Shown: positions 9,081 to 17,717, counted from the first letter of the stretch. The stretch is 50,012 nt of DNA from an uncultured Odoribacter sp. (GCA_910589025.1 CAJURM010000015.1:1-50012); one strand, 5' to 3'. Notes: generated from the sequence alone by a model not told the origin. Numbers and translations are program-made.

Positions 9081-9614
9081 TTAATATAAGTCAATAATAT
9101 CCTGGGGAATGGAGACCAGCAGCTTCTTTTTTTCCAAGTCCGCCTCCAAAATATATACCTCTGAAAATGGGAGTAAAATTTCTTTACCGAAAATTTCAAT
9201 AGTTAGGACGATATTGCCGGAATAGTCTGCCACATCCACAACTTTACCGCACTCGCGGGTAGCCTCCTCTTCGGCTTCGAAGCCATTTAACTGAAAAATG
9301 TCGTAATCGTCACATCCGCTTCCCTCTTCATCAAGAAGCCTTTTTTCAATCATCACCTCATTTCCCACCAGCCGCTCTGCCTGCGCATGCGTATCGACAT
9401 AATCGAATTTCACAATATACGACTTGTGATTCCGGACAGACAGACCGTCTTCCGGTATAAAAAAAGGAACCGGTGCTCCATCCAAAAGGATAAAGACCGG
9501 TTCGTCTGCATATCTTTCCAGAAGATCCGTATCGGTGGTGATAATAACATTGCCTTGGAGGCCATGTGTTTTGGTTATCGTTCCGACCACACTGCAATCT
9601 TCCCGGGTAATCAT
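9081..9614 (-). CDS. rimM: Ribosome maturation factor RimM
   Basis: A protein of 177 residues needed for 30S subunit maturation; the family binds S19 and helps process 16S rRNA. The N-terminal RimM barrel begins VGTITKTHGLQGNVII. The linker and C-terminal PRC-barrel-like domain include GKVVDVADYSGNIVLTIE and the typical LLPFSEVYI and DIIDLY ends. It lies 8 bp downstream of rpsP on the same strand, the usual S16-RimM pairing, and is probably co-transcribed from the rpsP promoter. Confidence 0.95.
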   Translation of the reverse strand: MITREDCSVVGTITKTHGLQGNVIITTDTDLLERYADEPVFILLDGAPVPFFIPEDGLSVRNHKSYIVKFDYVDTHAQAERLVGNEVMIEKRLLDEEGSGCDDYDIFQLNGFEAEEEATRECGKVVDVADYSGNIVLTIEIFGKEILLPFSEVYILEADLEKKKLLVSIPQDIIDLY

Positions 9615-9622
9615 TGCAAAAA

Positions 9623-10204
9623 TTATTCTGCAGCAGGTGCTTCTGCTTCGGTTTCAGCAGCTGTCTCAGCAACAGGTGCTGTTTCTTCTGCGGGAGCAGC
9701 AGCGGCTTCTTCTTCAGCTTTTTTTGCAGCGGCAGCAGCTTCTGCTTCGGCGCGTTTCTTAGCAATCACTTCTTCTTTAGCAGCTCTGACTTTGGCTTCT
9801 GCTTCCAGGCGTACCTTAGCGGCAGCATCCCCTTCCTGAGCCAATTTGCTGATCTTAGCCTGCACTTTAGCATCTTTCTCTTTCATCCAGGCTTCAAATT
9901 TAGCTTCAGCAGCAGCGGCATCAAAAGCACCTTTTTTCACTCCTTCCAACAAGTGCTTTTTCATCAGAACACCTTTGTAAGAAAGGATTCTTTTTGCGGT
10001 ATCCGTAGGTTGTGCACCCACCTGCAACCAATACAAAGCTCTGTCAAAATTGAGATCGATAGTAGCCGGATTCGTGTTCGGATCATACGTTCCTACTTTT
10101 TCAATATAACGGCCATCACGTGGCGCTCTACTATCTGCTATCACTACATGATAGAATGGACGACCTTTCCGTCCGTGTCTCGACAATCTGATTTTTGTTG
10201 ACAT
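9623..10204 (-). CDS. rpsP: 30S ribosomal protein S16 with long Ala/Glu/Lys-rich tail
   Basis: A protein of 193 residues. The first about 80 form the S16 core (KIRLSRHGRKGRPFYHVVIAD, IEKVGTYDPNTNP, GAQPTDTAKRIL). The remaining about 110 residues form a charged helical segment (KFEAWMKEKDAKVQAKISKL) followed by a low-complexity Ala/Glu tail ending EAEAPAAE. Typical S16 in Proteobacteria is only about 80-90 residues; extended S16 is a known feature of Bacteroidetes. What the tail does is unknown. It probably projects from the 30S surface. First gene of the rpsP-rimM operon. Confidence 0.95.
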   Translation of the reverse strand: MSTKIRLSRHGRKGRPFYHVVIADSRAPRDGRYIEKVGTYDPNTNPATIDLNFDRALYWLQVGAQPTDTAKRILSYKGVLMKKHLLEGVKKGAFDAAAAEAKFEAWMKEKDAKVQAKISKLAQEGDAAAKVRLEAEAKVRAAKEEVIAKKRAEAEAAAAAKKAEEEAAAAPAEETAPVAETAAETEAEAPAAE

Positions 10205-10250
10205 CTTTTAATTATTAAAATTAATACTTCCCTATACCCGATAGGAGCCG

Positions 10251-10258
10251 CAAAGATA
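10251..10258 (-). promoter_or_regulatory. Bacteroidetes -7 element (TATCTTTG) for rpsP-rimM
   Basis: On the minus strand TATCTTTG matches TAnnTTTG, 46 bp upstream of the rpsP ATG. The upstream flank is T-rich but has no exact -33 TTTG. Confidence 0.5.
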
Positions 10259-10297
10259 AAACAAAAAGTGAAAAGTAAAAAAGCAGGAGAAAAATTT

Positions 10298-11560
10298 CTA
10301 AATAAAACTGATTAACAACATGACGTTTAGCAGCGTTACGATTCCTCCGAGGGTATACAACACCCACCGGGTGGAGGCTTTATTTTTATATTTTCCCATG
10401 ACCTTTTCGGAAGAAGTCAGATAAACCTGTAAAAATATTGTTACCGGCAACTGGATGCTGAGAATCATCTGGGAATAAATCAGCCCCATAAAAGGATTTT
10501 TCACAACCATAATAATCAACAGGGCCATCACCAATGAAATCAGGATGCCCCAACGGGAATGGCTGTCTTTGATGTCGTACGGTTCCCGATAGATGCCGGC
10601 AAATATGGAACCGGCAGCCATACCGGAAGTAATGGTTGAAGCGATGCCCGCAAAGAGCAAAGCTACTGCAAAGATGACAGCCGCATTACTGCCCAACAGA
10701 GGCTGTAATAAAGACTTGGCCTGTTCCAGCTCCGTCACCGACGTTCCGTTTTTGAAAAAACTGGCTGCTGCCAAAAGTATCATGGCACTGTTTATTGCCC
10801 AACCGACCATCATGGACAGAAAGGTATCCCAAAATTCATAACGCAACTGTTTTTTTATAACCGCCTCATCTTCCAGGTTCCACTGCCGGCTTTGGATTAC
10901 CTCCGAATGGAGAAACAAATTATGAGGCATCACAACGGCGCCCAACACACTCATGATAACCACCATGGAACCCTCCGGGAAAGAGGGTGTCACCCAGGCT
11001 TGCAAGGCTTCGCCCCACTCGATGTGTACCAACGACAATTCATAAATAAAGGAAAGTCCGATAATGGAAACGAAAGCAATAATCCAGCGCTCAATCACCC
11101 GGTAACTATTGGTAAAAAGCATAATCACCACTACGGCACAAGTTATCACCGCCCCGATTCTGACCGGAATATGAAATAGCATGTGCAAAGCGATAGCCCC
11201 GCCTAAAATTTCAGCCAAAGAAGTAGAAACTGATGCCCCCATCGCCGAAAAAAGCGTCAGTTTCGCATAGCGGGGTTTCAAATAAGCCACCGCCGCCTCC
11301 GACAGACACAATCCCGTCACGATTCCCAAATGGGCAACATTATGCTGGAGAATAATCAGCATAACAGTAGAGAGCGAAACCATCCACAACAAGGCATATC
11401 CGTAATCCGCTCCGGCAGCCAGATTGGAGGCCCAGTTGCCCGGATCAATGAATCCGACCGTGACCAAAAGCCCCGGACCGATGTATTTTAATATTTCCAG
11501 CCCTCCCAAACGGGGATGATGCCGGTTTGTTTTCAGTGATTTACGAATAAATCCGAACAT
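10298..11560 (-). CDS. mntH: Nramp-family divalent metal ion transporter
   Basis: An inner-membrane protein of 420 residues with about 11 hydrophobic segments. It carries both Nramp signatures: DPGN in the first membrane helix (residues 39-42) and MPHN in the sixth (211-214). These residues coordinate Mn2+ or Fe2+ in the family and transport is proton-coupled. Motif identity alone does not tell Mn2+ from Fe2+. The gene stands alone, divergent from the acetyl-CoA synthetase gene, with its own -7 element at 11586-11593. No MntR- or Fur-type palindrome was recognised. Confidence 0.92.
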   Translation of the reverse strand: MFGFIRKSLKTNRHHPRLGGLEILKYIGPGLLVTVGFIDPGNWASNLAAGADYGYALLWMVSLSTVMLIILQHNVAHLGIVTGLCLSEAAVAYLKPRYAKLTLFSAMGASVSTSLAEILGGAIALHMLFHIPVRIGAVITCAVVVIMLFTNSYRVIERWIIAFVSIIGLSFIYELSLVHIEWGEALQAWVTPSFPEGSMVVIMSVLGAVVMPHNLFLHSEVIQSRQWNLEDEAVIKKQLRYEFWDTFLSMMVGWAINSAMILLAAASFFKNGTSVTELEQAKSLLQPLLGSNAAVIFAVALLFAGIASTITSGMAAGSIFAGIYREPYDIKDSHSRWGILISLVMALLIIMVVKNPFMGLIYSQMILSIQLPVTIFLQVYLTSSEKVMGKYKNKASTRWVLYTLGGIVTLLNVMLLISFI

Positions 11561-11585
11561 AATTCCGACGTGTTAGTAATTACAG

Positions 11586-11593
11586 CAAAAATA
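11586..11593 (-). promoter_or_regulatory. Bacteroidetes -7 element (TATTTTTG) for mntH
   Basis: On the minus strand TATTTTTG matches TAnnTTTG, 25 bp upstream of the mntH ATG. Confidence 0.5.
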
Positions 11594-11664
11594 CAAATAA
11601 ACAACGACATAACGGATGATGCATCCCGTTCAAATATCTACAGCAAGATAAAGCGGTTCAAACG

Positions 11665-11696
11665 TTTGTTTGTTCCGATTTGTAATTATATATTTG
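11665..11696 (+). promoter_or_regulatory. Complete -33/-7 Bacteroidetes promoter for the ADP-forming acetyl-CoA synthetase
   Basis: TTTG at 11665-11668 and TATATTTG at 11689-11696 are separated by 20 bp, matching the TTTG-N19-21-TAnnTTTG consensus in full. The start codon is 66 bp further on. Confidence 0.65.
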
Positions 11697-11762
11697 TATT
11701 TTAGTAATAAAAATAAGTTTCAAACTTGTTTTTCATTTTAAATTATAACATCCATCTGCTCC

Positions 11763-13823
11763 ATGATCAATAAACAATTATTGAATCCATCCGGCATTGT
11801 GATTGTCGGCGGTTCGGACGACCTTCAGAAACCCGGCGGTAAAGTATTGAAGAATGTAATTGACGGAAAATTTCCGGGCAATCTGTATGTCGTGAATCCG
11901 AAAGCAGAAACAGTGCAGGGCATCCAAGCCCATCATCACGTAAAAGATCTGCCTCAGGTAGATTGTGCCATTTTAGCCATTGCAGCGAAATACTGTCCGG
12001 AAACCGTGGAGATTCTTGCCAAAGAAAAAGGAACCCGGGCTTTTGTTATCCTGTCGGCAGGGTTCAGTGAAGAGAATGCGGAAGGGGCTGAAATGGAGAA
12101 ACAAATCGTCAAGACGATTGACGAAGTCGGGGGAGCACTGATTGGCCCCAATTGTATCGGAATACTAACCACTCATTATAACGGTGTATTCACCACGCCC
12201 ATTCCCCAACTGGATTCCCAGGGTGCAGACCTGATTTCCGGTTCCGGAGCAACAGCCCTGTTCATCATGGATGCAGGCATACAGAAAGGAGTGAAATTCT
12301 CGAGCGTATTTTCCGTAGGCAACTCCGCCCAAATCGGTGTGGAAGAGGTTCTCGAATACCTGGACGAATCCTTCAACCCGCAAACCAGTTCACGGGTGAA
12401 GCTGCTCTATGTCGAAAGCATTGAAAATCCGGAAAAACTATTGAAACACGCCTCCTCGCTCATTCGTAAAGGATGTCGCATCGCCGCCGTAAAATCGGGC
12501 GGTTCGGCAGCAGGAAGCCGGGCAGCTTCTTCCCATACCGGAGCTTTGGCCAGTCCGGATATTGCCGTAGAGGCTTTGTTCCGAAAAGCAGGCATCGTCC
12601 GATGTAAAGGACGGGACGAATTGGCGACGGTAGCCGGTATTTTCATGTATCCGTCCCTAAAAGGGAAAAACATGGCCATCGTTACCCATGCCGGCGGCCC
12701 GGCAGTCATGCTAACCGACTCTTTGTCAAATGGAAATATGGAAGTTCCACCCTTGGATGAGGTTAATGCGAAGAAACTACTGTTAAAATTATTTAATGGC
12801 TCTTCGGCAGGAAATCCGATCGATTTTTTAGCAACCGGTACCGCCGAACAATTGGGTTTCATTTTAGATGCCTGCAACCGGGATTTTGACAACATCGACG
12901 GGATTGCAGTCATTTTCGGAAGCCCCGGATTATTCCCGGTATTTGATGTTTACGACACACTGGCAGAAAAAATACGAACAAGCAGAAAACCCATTTTTCC
13001 CATCTTTCCCTCTTATACCATTGTGAAGGAAGAGATTAAAGAATTTGTCAAGAAAGGCTTGGTCTATTTCCCCGATGAAGTCATTTTCGGAAATGCCTTG
13101 GCCAAAATCAGCAATACCCCTGCTCCCCAACCGGAAAACGCAATTTTACCGGAAATGGATAAGGAAACGATTCGTAAAATCATTGACCAAGCAGACAATG
13201 GATACCTTTCTCCCGAAGAAATACATCAATTATTAGACGCAGCCGGAATCCAAAGGGCGAAGGAGAGCATTGCACTCACCCAAGAGGCGTGCGTCGCATC
13301 AGCCCGCGCCATCGGTTTTCCATTAGTCATGAAAGTTGTCGGTCCCGTACACAAATCAGACGTCGGGGGAGTAACACTGAACGTCCGGGATGAAGAAACG
13401 GTCGTCAGAGAATTCAACCGAATGATGAAAATCAAAGATACACAAGCTGTCATGTTAGCCCAGCAATTGAAAGGCACGGAAGTGTTTATCGGCGCCAAAC
13501 GGGAAGCAAAATTCGGTCATATGGTATTGTGCGGTCTCGGCGGAATATTCATCGAAGTCCTGAAAGATATACAGGCGGGACTGGCTCCGTTATCGGAAAA
13601 CGAAGCCCTCAACATGATACGGAATTTAAAATCCTATAAAATTATTCAGGGCATCCGGGGACAAGAGGCCGTCAATGAATGTAAATTTGCAGAAACTATC
13701 GCAAGGGTATCCGTTTTAGTTAAAATTGCCCCTGAAATCTTTGAAATGGACCTGAACCCTTTGTTAGGCAATCGGGAGGGCGTAGTTGCCGTCGACGCGC
13801 GAATAAGAATTGAAAAAGATTAA
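11763..13823 (+). CDS. ADP-forming acetate--CoA ligase (fused alpha-beta acyl-CoA synthetase)
   Basis: An enzyme of 686 residues that interconverts acetyl-CoA (or another acyl-CoA), ADP and phosphate with acetate, CoA and ATP, usually saving ATP during anaerobic fermentation of amino acids or pyruvate. The alpha half has a CoA-binding Rossmann domain (IVIVGGSDD near 13, IGPNCIGIL near 127) and the succinyl-CoA-ligase-like domain with the phospho-His motif SSHTGA, His 258. The beta half, from about 465, is an ATP-grasp domain (FPLVMKVVGPVHKSDVGGV). The fused alpha-beta order is the common bacterial arrangement. Exact acyl specificity cannot be told. It is followed within 25 bp by a tiny membrane-protein gene. 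Confidence 0.9.
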   Translation: MINKQLLNPSGIVIVGGSDDLQKPGGKVLKNVIDGKFPGNLYVVNPKAETVQGIQAHHHVKDLPQVDCAILAIAAKYCPETVEILAKEKGTRAFVILSAGFSEENAEGAEMEKQIVKTIDEVGGALIGPNCIGILTTHYNGVFTTPIPQLDSQGADLISGSGATALFIMDAGIQKGVKFSSVFSVGNSAQIGVEEVLEYLDESFNPQTSSRVKLLYVESIENPEKLLKHASSLIRKGCRIAAVKSGGSAAGSRAASSHTGALASPDIAVEALFRKAGIVRCKGRDELATVAGIFMYPSLKGKNMAIVTHAGGPAVMLTDSLSNGNMEVPPLDEVNAKKLLLKLFNGSSAGNPIDFLATGTAEQLGFILDACNRDFDNIDGIAVIFGSPGLFPVFDVYDTLAEKIRTSRKPIFPIFPSYTIVKEEIKEFVKKGLVYFPDEVIFGNALAKISNTPAPQPENAILPEMDKETIRKIIDQADNGYLSPEEIHQLLDAAGIQRAKESIALTQEACVASARAIGFPLVMKVVGPVHKSDVGGVTLNVRDEETVVREFNRMMKIKDTQAVMLAQQLKGTEVFIGAKREAKFGHMVLCGLGGIFIEVLKDIQAGLAPLSENEALNMIRNLKSYKIIQGIRGQEAVNECKFAETIARVSVLVKIAPEIFEMDLNPLLGNREGVVAVDARIRIEKD

Positions 13824-13846
13824 GCTAAACGGAAAAATCATCCTGT

Positions 13847-14011
13847 ATGAAAAAATGGAAAGAGTATTCTAAACCGGAACGGGCAATGCTGATTACTATC
13901 GGTATTTTGCTCCTGTTGATTTTACTTACCTCTAACCGGGTAAAAGAGGGCGTGCAGCAGGGATTCGACCATTTTTTCTCTGCTCCCGCCGAACGTGTCG
14001 AAAACAAATAA
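13847..14011 (+). CDS. Small single-pass membrane protein, 54 residues
   Basis: An uninterrupted frame starting ATGAAAAAATGG, 23 bp after the acetyl-CoA synthetase stop, and ending in TAA. The translation begins MKKWKEYSKPERAM, followed by one strong hydrophobic helix at about residues 14-29 (MLITIGILLLLILLTS), then a short polar tail with GVQQGFDHFF. The positive N-terminus suggests it faces the cytoplasm. The spacing suggests co-transcription with the upstream gene. No family or function was recognised. It is easily missed because of its length; codon use resembles its neighbours. Confidence 0.6.
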   Translation: MKKWKEYSKPERAMLITIGILLLLILLTSNRVKEGVQQGFDHFFSAPAERVENK

Positions 14012-14088
14012 TGAATCTCAACCTTTCCCCCGTTCTGCCGTATTTATAGTGGAAAACAGAAAAATTCACTCACTTAAATACGGTATTT

Positions 14089-14685
14089 ATGGAAAACAAC
14101 GAACGTCCCCAACTGACTGCCGATTTGGAAGGCAATTATCTGATTGACAAAGAGAGTGCCGGAGAAAAAGCCATCGGCCTTTTTTATGCCCCTTCGGGCG
14201 GCAGCGTACACAAAGTAGCCAAACGCATCAAGCAGAAAATAAAAGACCGGAAAGTAGATATGCTGTACATCCGGGATGTAAAACCCGAAGATTTTCTGAA
14301 CTACCGAAATATCATTTTAGTTTCCTCCACTTCGGGCAAAGATGCCTGGAACAACGACGAAACCGATGAATGGGCGGCTTTTATGCCGGGACTGCAAAAA
14401 CTCCGTCTGGACGGACGACGGATAGCCTTAGTGGGATTAGGCAATAGTGTCCTGTATCCGAACAATTTTGTAGACGGCTTGAGTAATTTTGCCGACCTGA
14501 TTGAAGAAAAAGGCGGTATACTGATAGGAAAAACCGAAACGGACGGTTATACATACACCCTGTCAAGAAGCATACAGGACAATCTGTTTATGGGTCTCGC
14601 CTTAGATGAGGACAATGAAGCCAACCAAACGGATGCCCGCATTGAAAAATGGCTGTCCTTAGTATTGCCTGAAATGGAAAGCTAA
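14089..14685 (+). CDS. Flavodoxin-like protein
   Basis: A protein of 198 residues with a flavodoxin fold. The FMN phosphate loop is YAPSGGSVHKVAKRI (about 44-58), where flavodoxins have S/T-x-T-G-x-T; here Ala replaces the first Ser/Thr. The aromatic isoalloxazine loops are SSTSGKDAWNNDE (near 86) and LGNSVLYPNNFVDG (near 123). The C-terminus (DEDNEANQTDARIEKWL) matches long-chain flavodoxins that carry electrons between reductases and radical or reductive enzymes. A roughly 28-residue N-terminal extension precedes the fold. A link to B12 or radical enzymes nearby is only suggested by position. Confidence 0.85.
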   Translation: MENNERPQLTADLEGNYLIDKESAGEKAIGLFYAPSGGSVHKVAKRIKQKIKDRKVDMLYIRDVKPEDFLNYRNIILVSSTSGKDAWNNDETDEWAAFMPGLQKLRLDGRRIALVGLGNSVLYPNNFVDGLSNFADLIEEKGGILIGKTETDGYTYTLSRSIQDNLFMGLALDEDNEANQTDARIEKWLSLVLPEMES

Positions 14686-14688
14686 AAA

Positions 14689-14709
14689 ATTCCGGCTTTT
14701 AGCCGGGAT
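14689..14709 (-). terminator. Rho-independent terminator of the cobUTSC operon
   Basis: ATTCCGGC pairs with GCCGGGAT around a TTTTA loop. Read on the minus strand the hairpin is followed by six T residues, just after the cobC stop codon. It lies between convergent genes, so it may also stop flavodoxin transcription, with a poorer T-tract on that side. Confidence 0.75.
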
Positions 14710-14712
14710 TCT

Positions 14713-15240
14713 TTACAACTCTATGTCCGTCCGGCTTCCATATGGAATATCCACCGAAAAGGCATCCTCCACCGCAAGCCGTCCGGCATAAATCAAAGCA
14801 CAACGTATTACGCCGCTATGTACAAACAGGCACACATTCCGGAAAGGCTGTTTTTTTAATTCATTCAAAAATTCCGTTACCCGCCGAAATTGATCCCGAA
14901 AACATTCTCCTCCTCCGGCAGGAATATTTACCCAATCTCCGTACCATTGTTCCAAAACAGGATCTTTGATCGCTTCCCAACGCTGCATTTCCCAATGCCC
15001 GAAGTTCAGCTCTTTTAAACGGGAGTCCGGAACGGAAGCCGGAAATCCGCAAGCTTCTGCCAATTTCCGGCACCGGGACAAAGGGCTGTGATACACGGCA
15101 TCGAAAATTTCCCCCTCAATACTCCGATCCACCCGTGCTGCTTCCTCCGGAAAGGTGGAGGCAGTATCCACATCCGTAAAACCATACACAACGCCCGGCT
15201 CCACGGCAACACTCGTATGACGAATCAGCGTTACTCTCAT
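14713..15240 (-). CDS. cobC: Alpha-ribazole phosphatase-like histidine phosphatase
   Basis: A protein of 175 residues of the phosphoglycerate-mutase-like histidine phosphatase superfamily. The phospho-acceptor motif is LIRHTS (His 8; RHT rather than the common RHG). A second catalytic-pocket His lies in CLFVHSGVIRCA. The SPLSRCRKLAE and LNFGHWEM words are typical of CobC. In the cobalamin pathway CobC removes the 5'-phosphate from alpha-ribazole phosphate or from adenosylcobalamin phosphate. Start chosen at MRVTLIRHTS, one base after the cobS stop; a longer version would overlap cobS. Last gene of the cobUTSC operon. A second histidine phosphatase starts the divergent operon, so the division of labour is uncertain. 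Confidence 0.8.
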   Translation of the reverse strand: MRVTLIRHTSVAVEPGVVYGFTDVDTASTFPEEAARVDRSIEGEIFDAVYHSPLSRCRKLAEACGFPASVPDSRLKELNFGHWEMQRWEAIKDPVLEQWYGDWVNIPAGGGECFRDQFRRVTEFLNELKKQPFRNVCLFVHSGVIRCALIYAGRLAVEDAFSVDIPYGSRTDIEL

Positions 15241-15241
15241 T

Positions 15242-16021
15242 CTATAAACAATAGACAATCACCATCCCGGAATAGCATGCCAGCTCGGTAATTAAAAAAG
15301 AAGCCCCGCAACAATCACCGGTATACCCCCCGATTTTCTTTTTCATGTATATGCGCAGACAAAAAGACGCCACCACCGGGAAGGCCAACGCCGGGAGAAT
15401 GCGGAAATCTTTTACCGCAAAAGCCGACAGCAAAGGGAAACCCTTCACAACAAAAAGAGGGACAAAAGCCGACACGGCAATAGGAAGGTAAGCCCACAGA
15501 GGATTACGTTTGTACACAACTTTCGTTTTTGCCTCTTCTTCCGTTCGGGCGTAGGGCAACGTATTTATCATGACGGAAGTACAGAATTTTGAAAAAATAT
15601 CCGCCGAAAGAATCAGAATCCAGGCCGCCGGCATGTCCAGGCTATACAAAAAGGAGACGTACAGAAAAAAATAAACCACCAGACCGATGGTTCCATAACT
15701 CCCGATATGGGGATCTTTCATAATGGCAAGGATTTTCTCTTTGGAGGTACCTCCACCGAAACCGTCAAGGAAATCAGCCAAACCGTCTTCGTGCATCGCT
15801 CCCGTAAAAAGCAAACGGGCTGTAACCGCCAACACACAGGCAGGAAGCCAAGGCATCACCAATGAGGCTCCCCATAAGGTCAAAGCCGTGACACATCCGG
15901 TCAGATAGCCCACCAAAGGCCAATACATCAGCACGTCAGTAAAATACCGTTTGTCGATGCTGACTACCCGCCACAAAGGCAAACGCGTAAGCATCATGAC
16001 TGCCGCCAAAAAACCTTTCAT
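15242..16021 (-). CDS. cobS: Adenosylcobinamide-GDP ribazoletransferase (cobalamin synthase)
   Basis: An integral membrane protein of 259 residues with about six hydrophobic stretches. It joins adenosylcobinamide-GDP to alpha-ribazole (phosphate), the last assembly step of cobalamin. The family signature HEDGLADFLDGFGGG lies at residues 77-91 and supplies the acidic metal-binding residues. Further support comes from KDPHIGSYGTIGLV just after it. It sits between cobT and cobC with gaps of only 1-2 bp, so the genes are almost certainly translated from one mRNA. Confidence 0.95.
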   Translation of the reverse strand: MKGFLAAVMMLTRLPLWRVVSIDKRYFTDVLMYWPLVGYLTGCVTALTLWGASLVMPWLPACVLAVTARLLFTGAMHEDGLADFLDGFGGGTSKEKILAIMKDPHIGSYGTIGLVVYFFLYVSFLYSLDMPAAWILILSADIFSKFCTSVMINTLPYARTEEEAKTKVVYKRNPLWAYLPIAVSAFVPLFVVKGFPLLSAFAVKDFRILPALAFPVVASFCLRIYMKKKIGGYTGDCCGASFLITELACYSGMVIVYCL

Positions 16022-16023
16022 GT

Positions 16024-17064
16024 TCAGTCAAAATATTTGGTTACCGCCGCTTTTTTAAAGTCGTTCATCTCGTTAATCATCCGCACCGCCGAGTCAATAA
16101 TAGGAAATGCACAGATCGCCCCCGTCCCTTCTCCCAAGCGCAAATCCAGATGCAGCAGGGCACGCACACCCAGATAATCCAGTACCAGTTTGTGTCCCAC
16201 CTCATCGCCCTGATGCCCAAAAATGCAATATTCCGTCACGGCAGGATAGAGTTTTTGTGCAGCCAGCAGACAATTGGTCATAATAAATCCGTCGATAATG
16301 ATAATCATCCGGCGTTCCGCTGCCCGCAACATCGCCCCCACCGCTGCCACCATCTCATAGCCTCCGAAATAACGCAAAATATCCATTACGGAGGAATCAC
16401 CGGGATAGTTTTCCATAGAGCGTTTCAATATATTGTATTTATGGCTGATGCCCGTCTTATCCAATCCGCTGCCCGCCCCCACACACTGTTCCAACGAAAT
16501 ACCCGTCAAATAAGTCATCCACAAGGAAGAGGAAGATGTATTGGCTATTCCCATTTCCCCGAAACTCACGATGTTTGTCCCTTCGCTGTGGACCAGGTCC
16601 ACCATTTCCGCCCCAATAGCAATCGCCCGGTCAAATTCTTCCTCCGTCATTGCCGCCTCATACAGATAATTACGCGTCCCCATCCGGATTTTCCGGTCAA
16701 TCAGACCGGACAGCCCGTTAAAATTGAAATTGACGCCACAATCCACAATCTTCAATTCAAAACGGTGCTGCCGGCAAAACATATTTATCCCCGCCCCTCC
16801 TTTCAAAAAATTCGGAATCGCCTGTGCCGTGACTTCGGGAGCTGAAAAGCTGACTCCCTCTTTCACAATGCCGTGGTCTGCCGCAAAAATAATGTTCTGC
16901 GGTTTTTCAAGCCGGGGGGACAAGGTCTGCTGTACGGTACCGATCTGCACCGCTAACTCTTCCAGACGCCCCAAAGAACCTTTGGGCTTGGTCAGGTTAT
17001 TGATTTTATCTACTAACGACGGAACAATTTTTTTGTCCGGCTCCTGAATACAAAATGTTTGCAT
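16024..17064 (-). CDS. cobT: Nicotinate-nucleotide--dimethylbenzimidazole phosphoribosyltransferase
   Basis: A cytoplasmic enzyme of 346 residues that activates the lower base of cobalamin by forming alpha-ribazole 5'-phosphate from nicotinate mononucleotide. Visible signatures are KPKGSLGRLEELA near the start, FAADHGIVKEGVS (about 65-77), GEMGIANTSSSS, and the C-terminal GEGTGA in which Glu 312 corresponds to the catalytic base. Length matches the family. Which lower base is used cannot be read from this sequence. It lies between cobU (33 bp away) and cobS (2 bp away). Confidence 0.95.
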   Translation of the reverse strand: MQTFCIQEPDKKIVPSLVDKINNLTKPKGSLGRLEELAVQIGTVQQTLSPRLEKPQNIIFAADHGIVKEGVSFSAPEVTAQAIPNFLKGGAGINMFCRQHRFELKIVDCGVNFNFNGLSGLIDRKIRMGTRNYLYEAAMTEEEFDRAIAIGAEMVDLVHSEGTNIVSFGEMGIANTSSSSLWMTYLTGISLEQCVGAGSGLDKTGISHKYNILKRSMENYPGDSSVMDILRYFGGYEMVAAVGAMLRAAERRMIIIIDGFIMTNCLLAAQKLYPAVTEYCIFGHQGDEVGHKLVLDYLGVRALLHLDLRLGEGTGAICAFPIIDSAVRMINEMNDFKKAAVTKYFD

Positions 17065-17097
17065 ACGCTCTATTTTTACCGAATATCTCTTTCTACT

Positions 17098-17613
17098 TCA
17101 GCCTTTGATTTTCACAGGAATGCCCGATACCATGCACACCACTTCGTCCGCCCGCTCCGCCACATACTGGTTCATCCAGCCCAACAAATCCGTGAAATGT
17201 CGCTGAACGCGGTTTTCAGACACTCCGCCCAGTCCGATTTCGTTGGTAACAAAAATAAAAAAGGCATCTTGTGCGGTGAATCTGTCAAACTCTTCTTTTA
17301 ACTGGACAAGCGATAAATCCGTTTGTCCGTCATTGTCAAAGAAAAAATTCGTACTCCACAAGGTAAGGCAATCCACCACAATCACCCGCCCTTTCAATTG
17401 CTGACGACTCAATTGTTTTTCCTCCTCAATATTGGTCCATTGCGGTCCCCTGTCCCGTTGATGCCGGCAGATACGCTCCCGGTATTCCTCATCCCACACC
17501 CGCGATGTCGCCAAGTACACCGGATTCTCTGCCTGTTGTAATGCCAGACTCTGGGCATAACTGCTCTTGCCGGAACGTTGCCCGCCGGTGATTAATATGA
17601 TTTTCCTTTCCAT
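17098..17613 (-). CDS. cobU: Adenosylcobinamide kinase / adenosylcobinamide-phosphate guanylyltransferase
   Basis: A protein of 171 residues, the usual length. It phosphorylates adenosylcobinamide and transfers GMP to it. The P-loop GGQRSGKS is at residues 10-17. The guanylylated His is His 51 in CRHQRDRGPQW. The Walker-B-like VIVVDCLTLW and VTNEIGLGGV words follow. First gene of the minus-strand operon cobU-cobT-cobS-cobC. A short ACCGT-N6-ACGGT inverted repeat lies immediately upstream of the ATG (17614-17629), and a near-match -7 element (TATCTTTA) lies a little further up. Confidence 0.95.
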   Translation of the reverse strand: MERKIILITGGQRSGKSSYAQSLALQQAENPVYLATSRVWDEEYRERICRHQRDRGPQWTNIEEEKQLSRQQLKGRVIVVDCLTLWSTNFFFDNDGQTDLSLVQLKEEFDRFTAQDAFFIFVTNEIGLGGVSENRVQRHFTDLLGWMNQYVAERADEVVCMVSGIPVKIKG

Positions 17614-17683
17614 ACCGTTTTTTTACGGTCTGTAAAGATATAACGGGGAAATCAGAAATAAAAAGAATGTACGGAATCTTTGC

Positions 17684-17691
17684 TAACTTTG
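17684..17691 (+). promoter_or_regulatory. Bacteroidetes -7 element (TAACTTTG) for the plus-strand cobalamin operon
   Basis: TAACTTTG matches TAnnTTTG exactly, 26 bp before the ATG at 17718. The whole divergent intergenic region is only 104 bp. That is too small for a standard cobalamin riboswitch on either side. Confidence 0.5.
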
Positions 17692-17717
17692 ACCCTCCGA
17701 AATCAAAACAACATCAC

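Noticed and set aside
9614..10201. Cys/Phe/Ser-rich plus-strand frame opposite rpsP
   Set aside because: Its composition mirrors the Ala/Glu codons of the S16 tail on the other strand.
17614..17717. Cobalamin riboswitch between the divergent cobalamin operons
   Set aside because: The region is only 104 bp and serves two promoters. No B12-box-like conserved stretch was seen; a full riboswitch needs about 200 nt.
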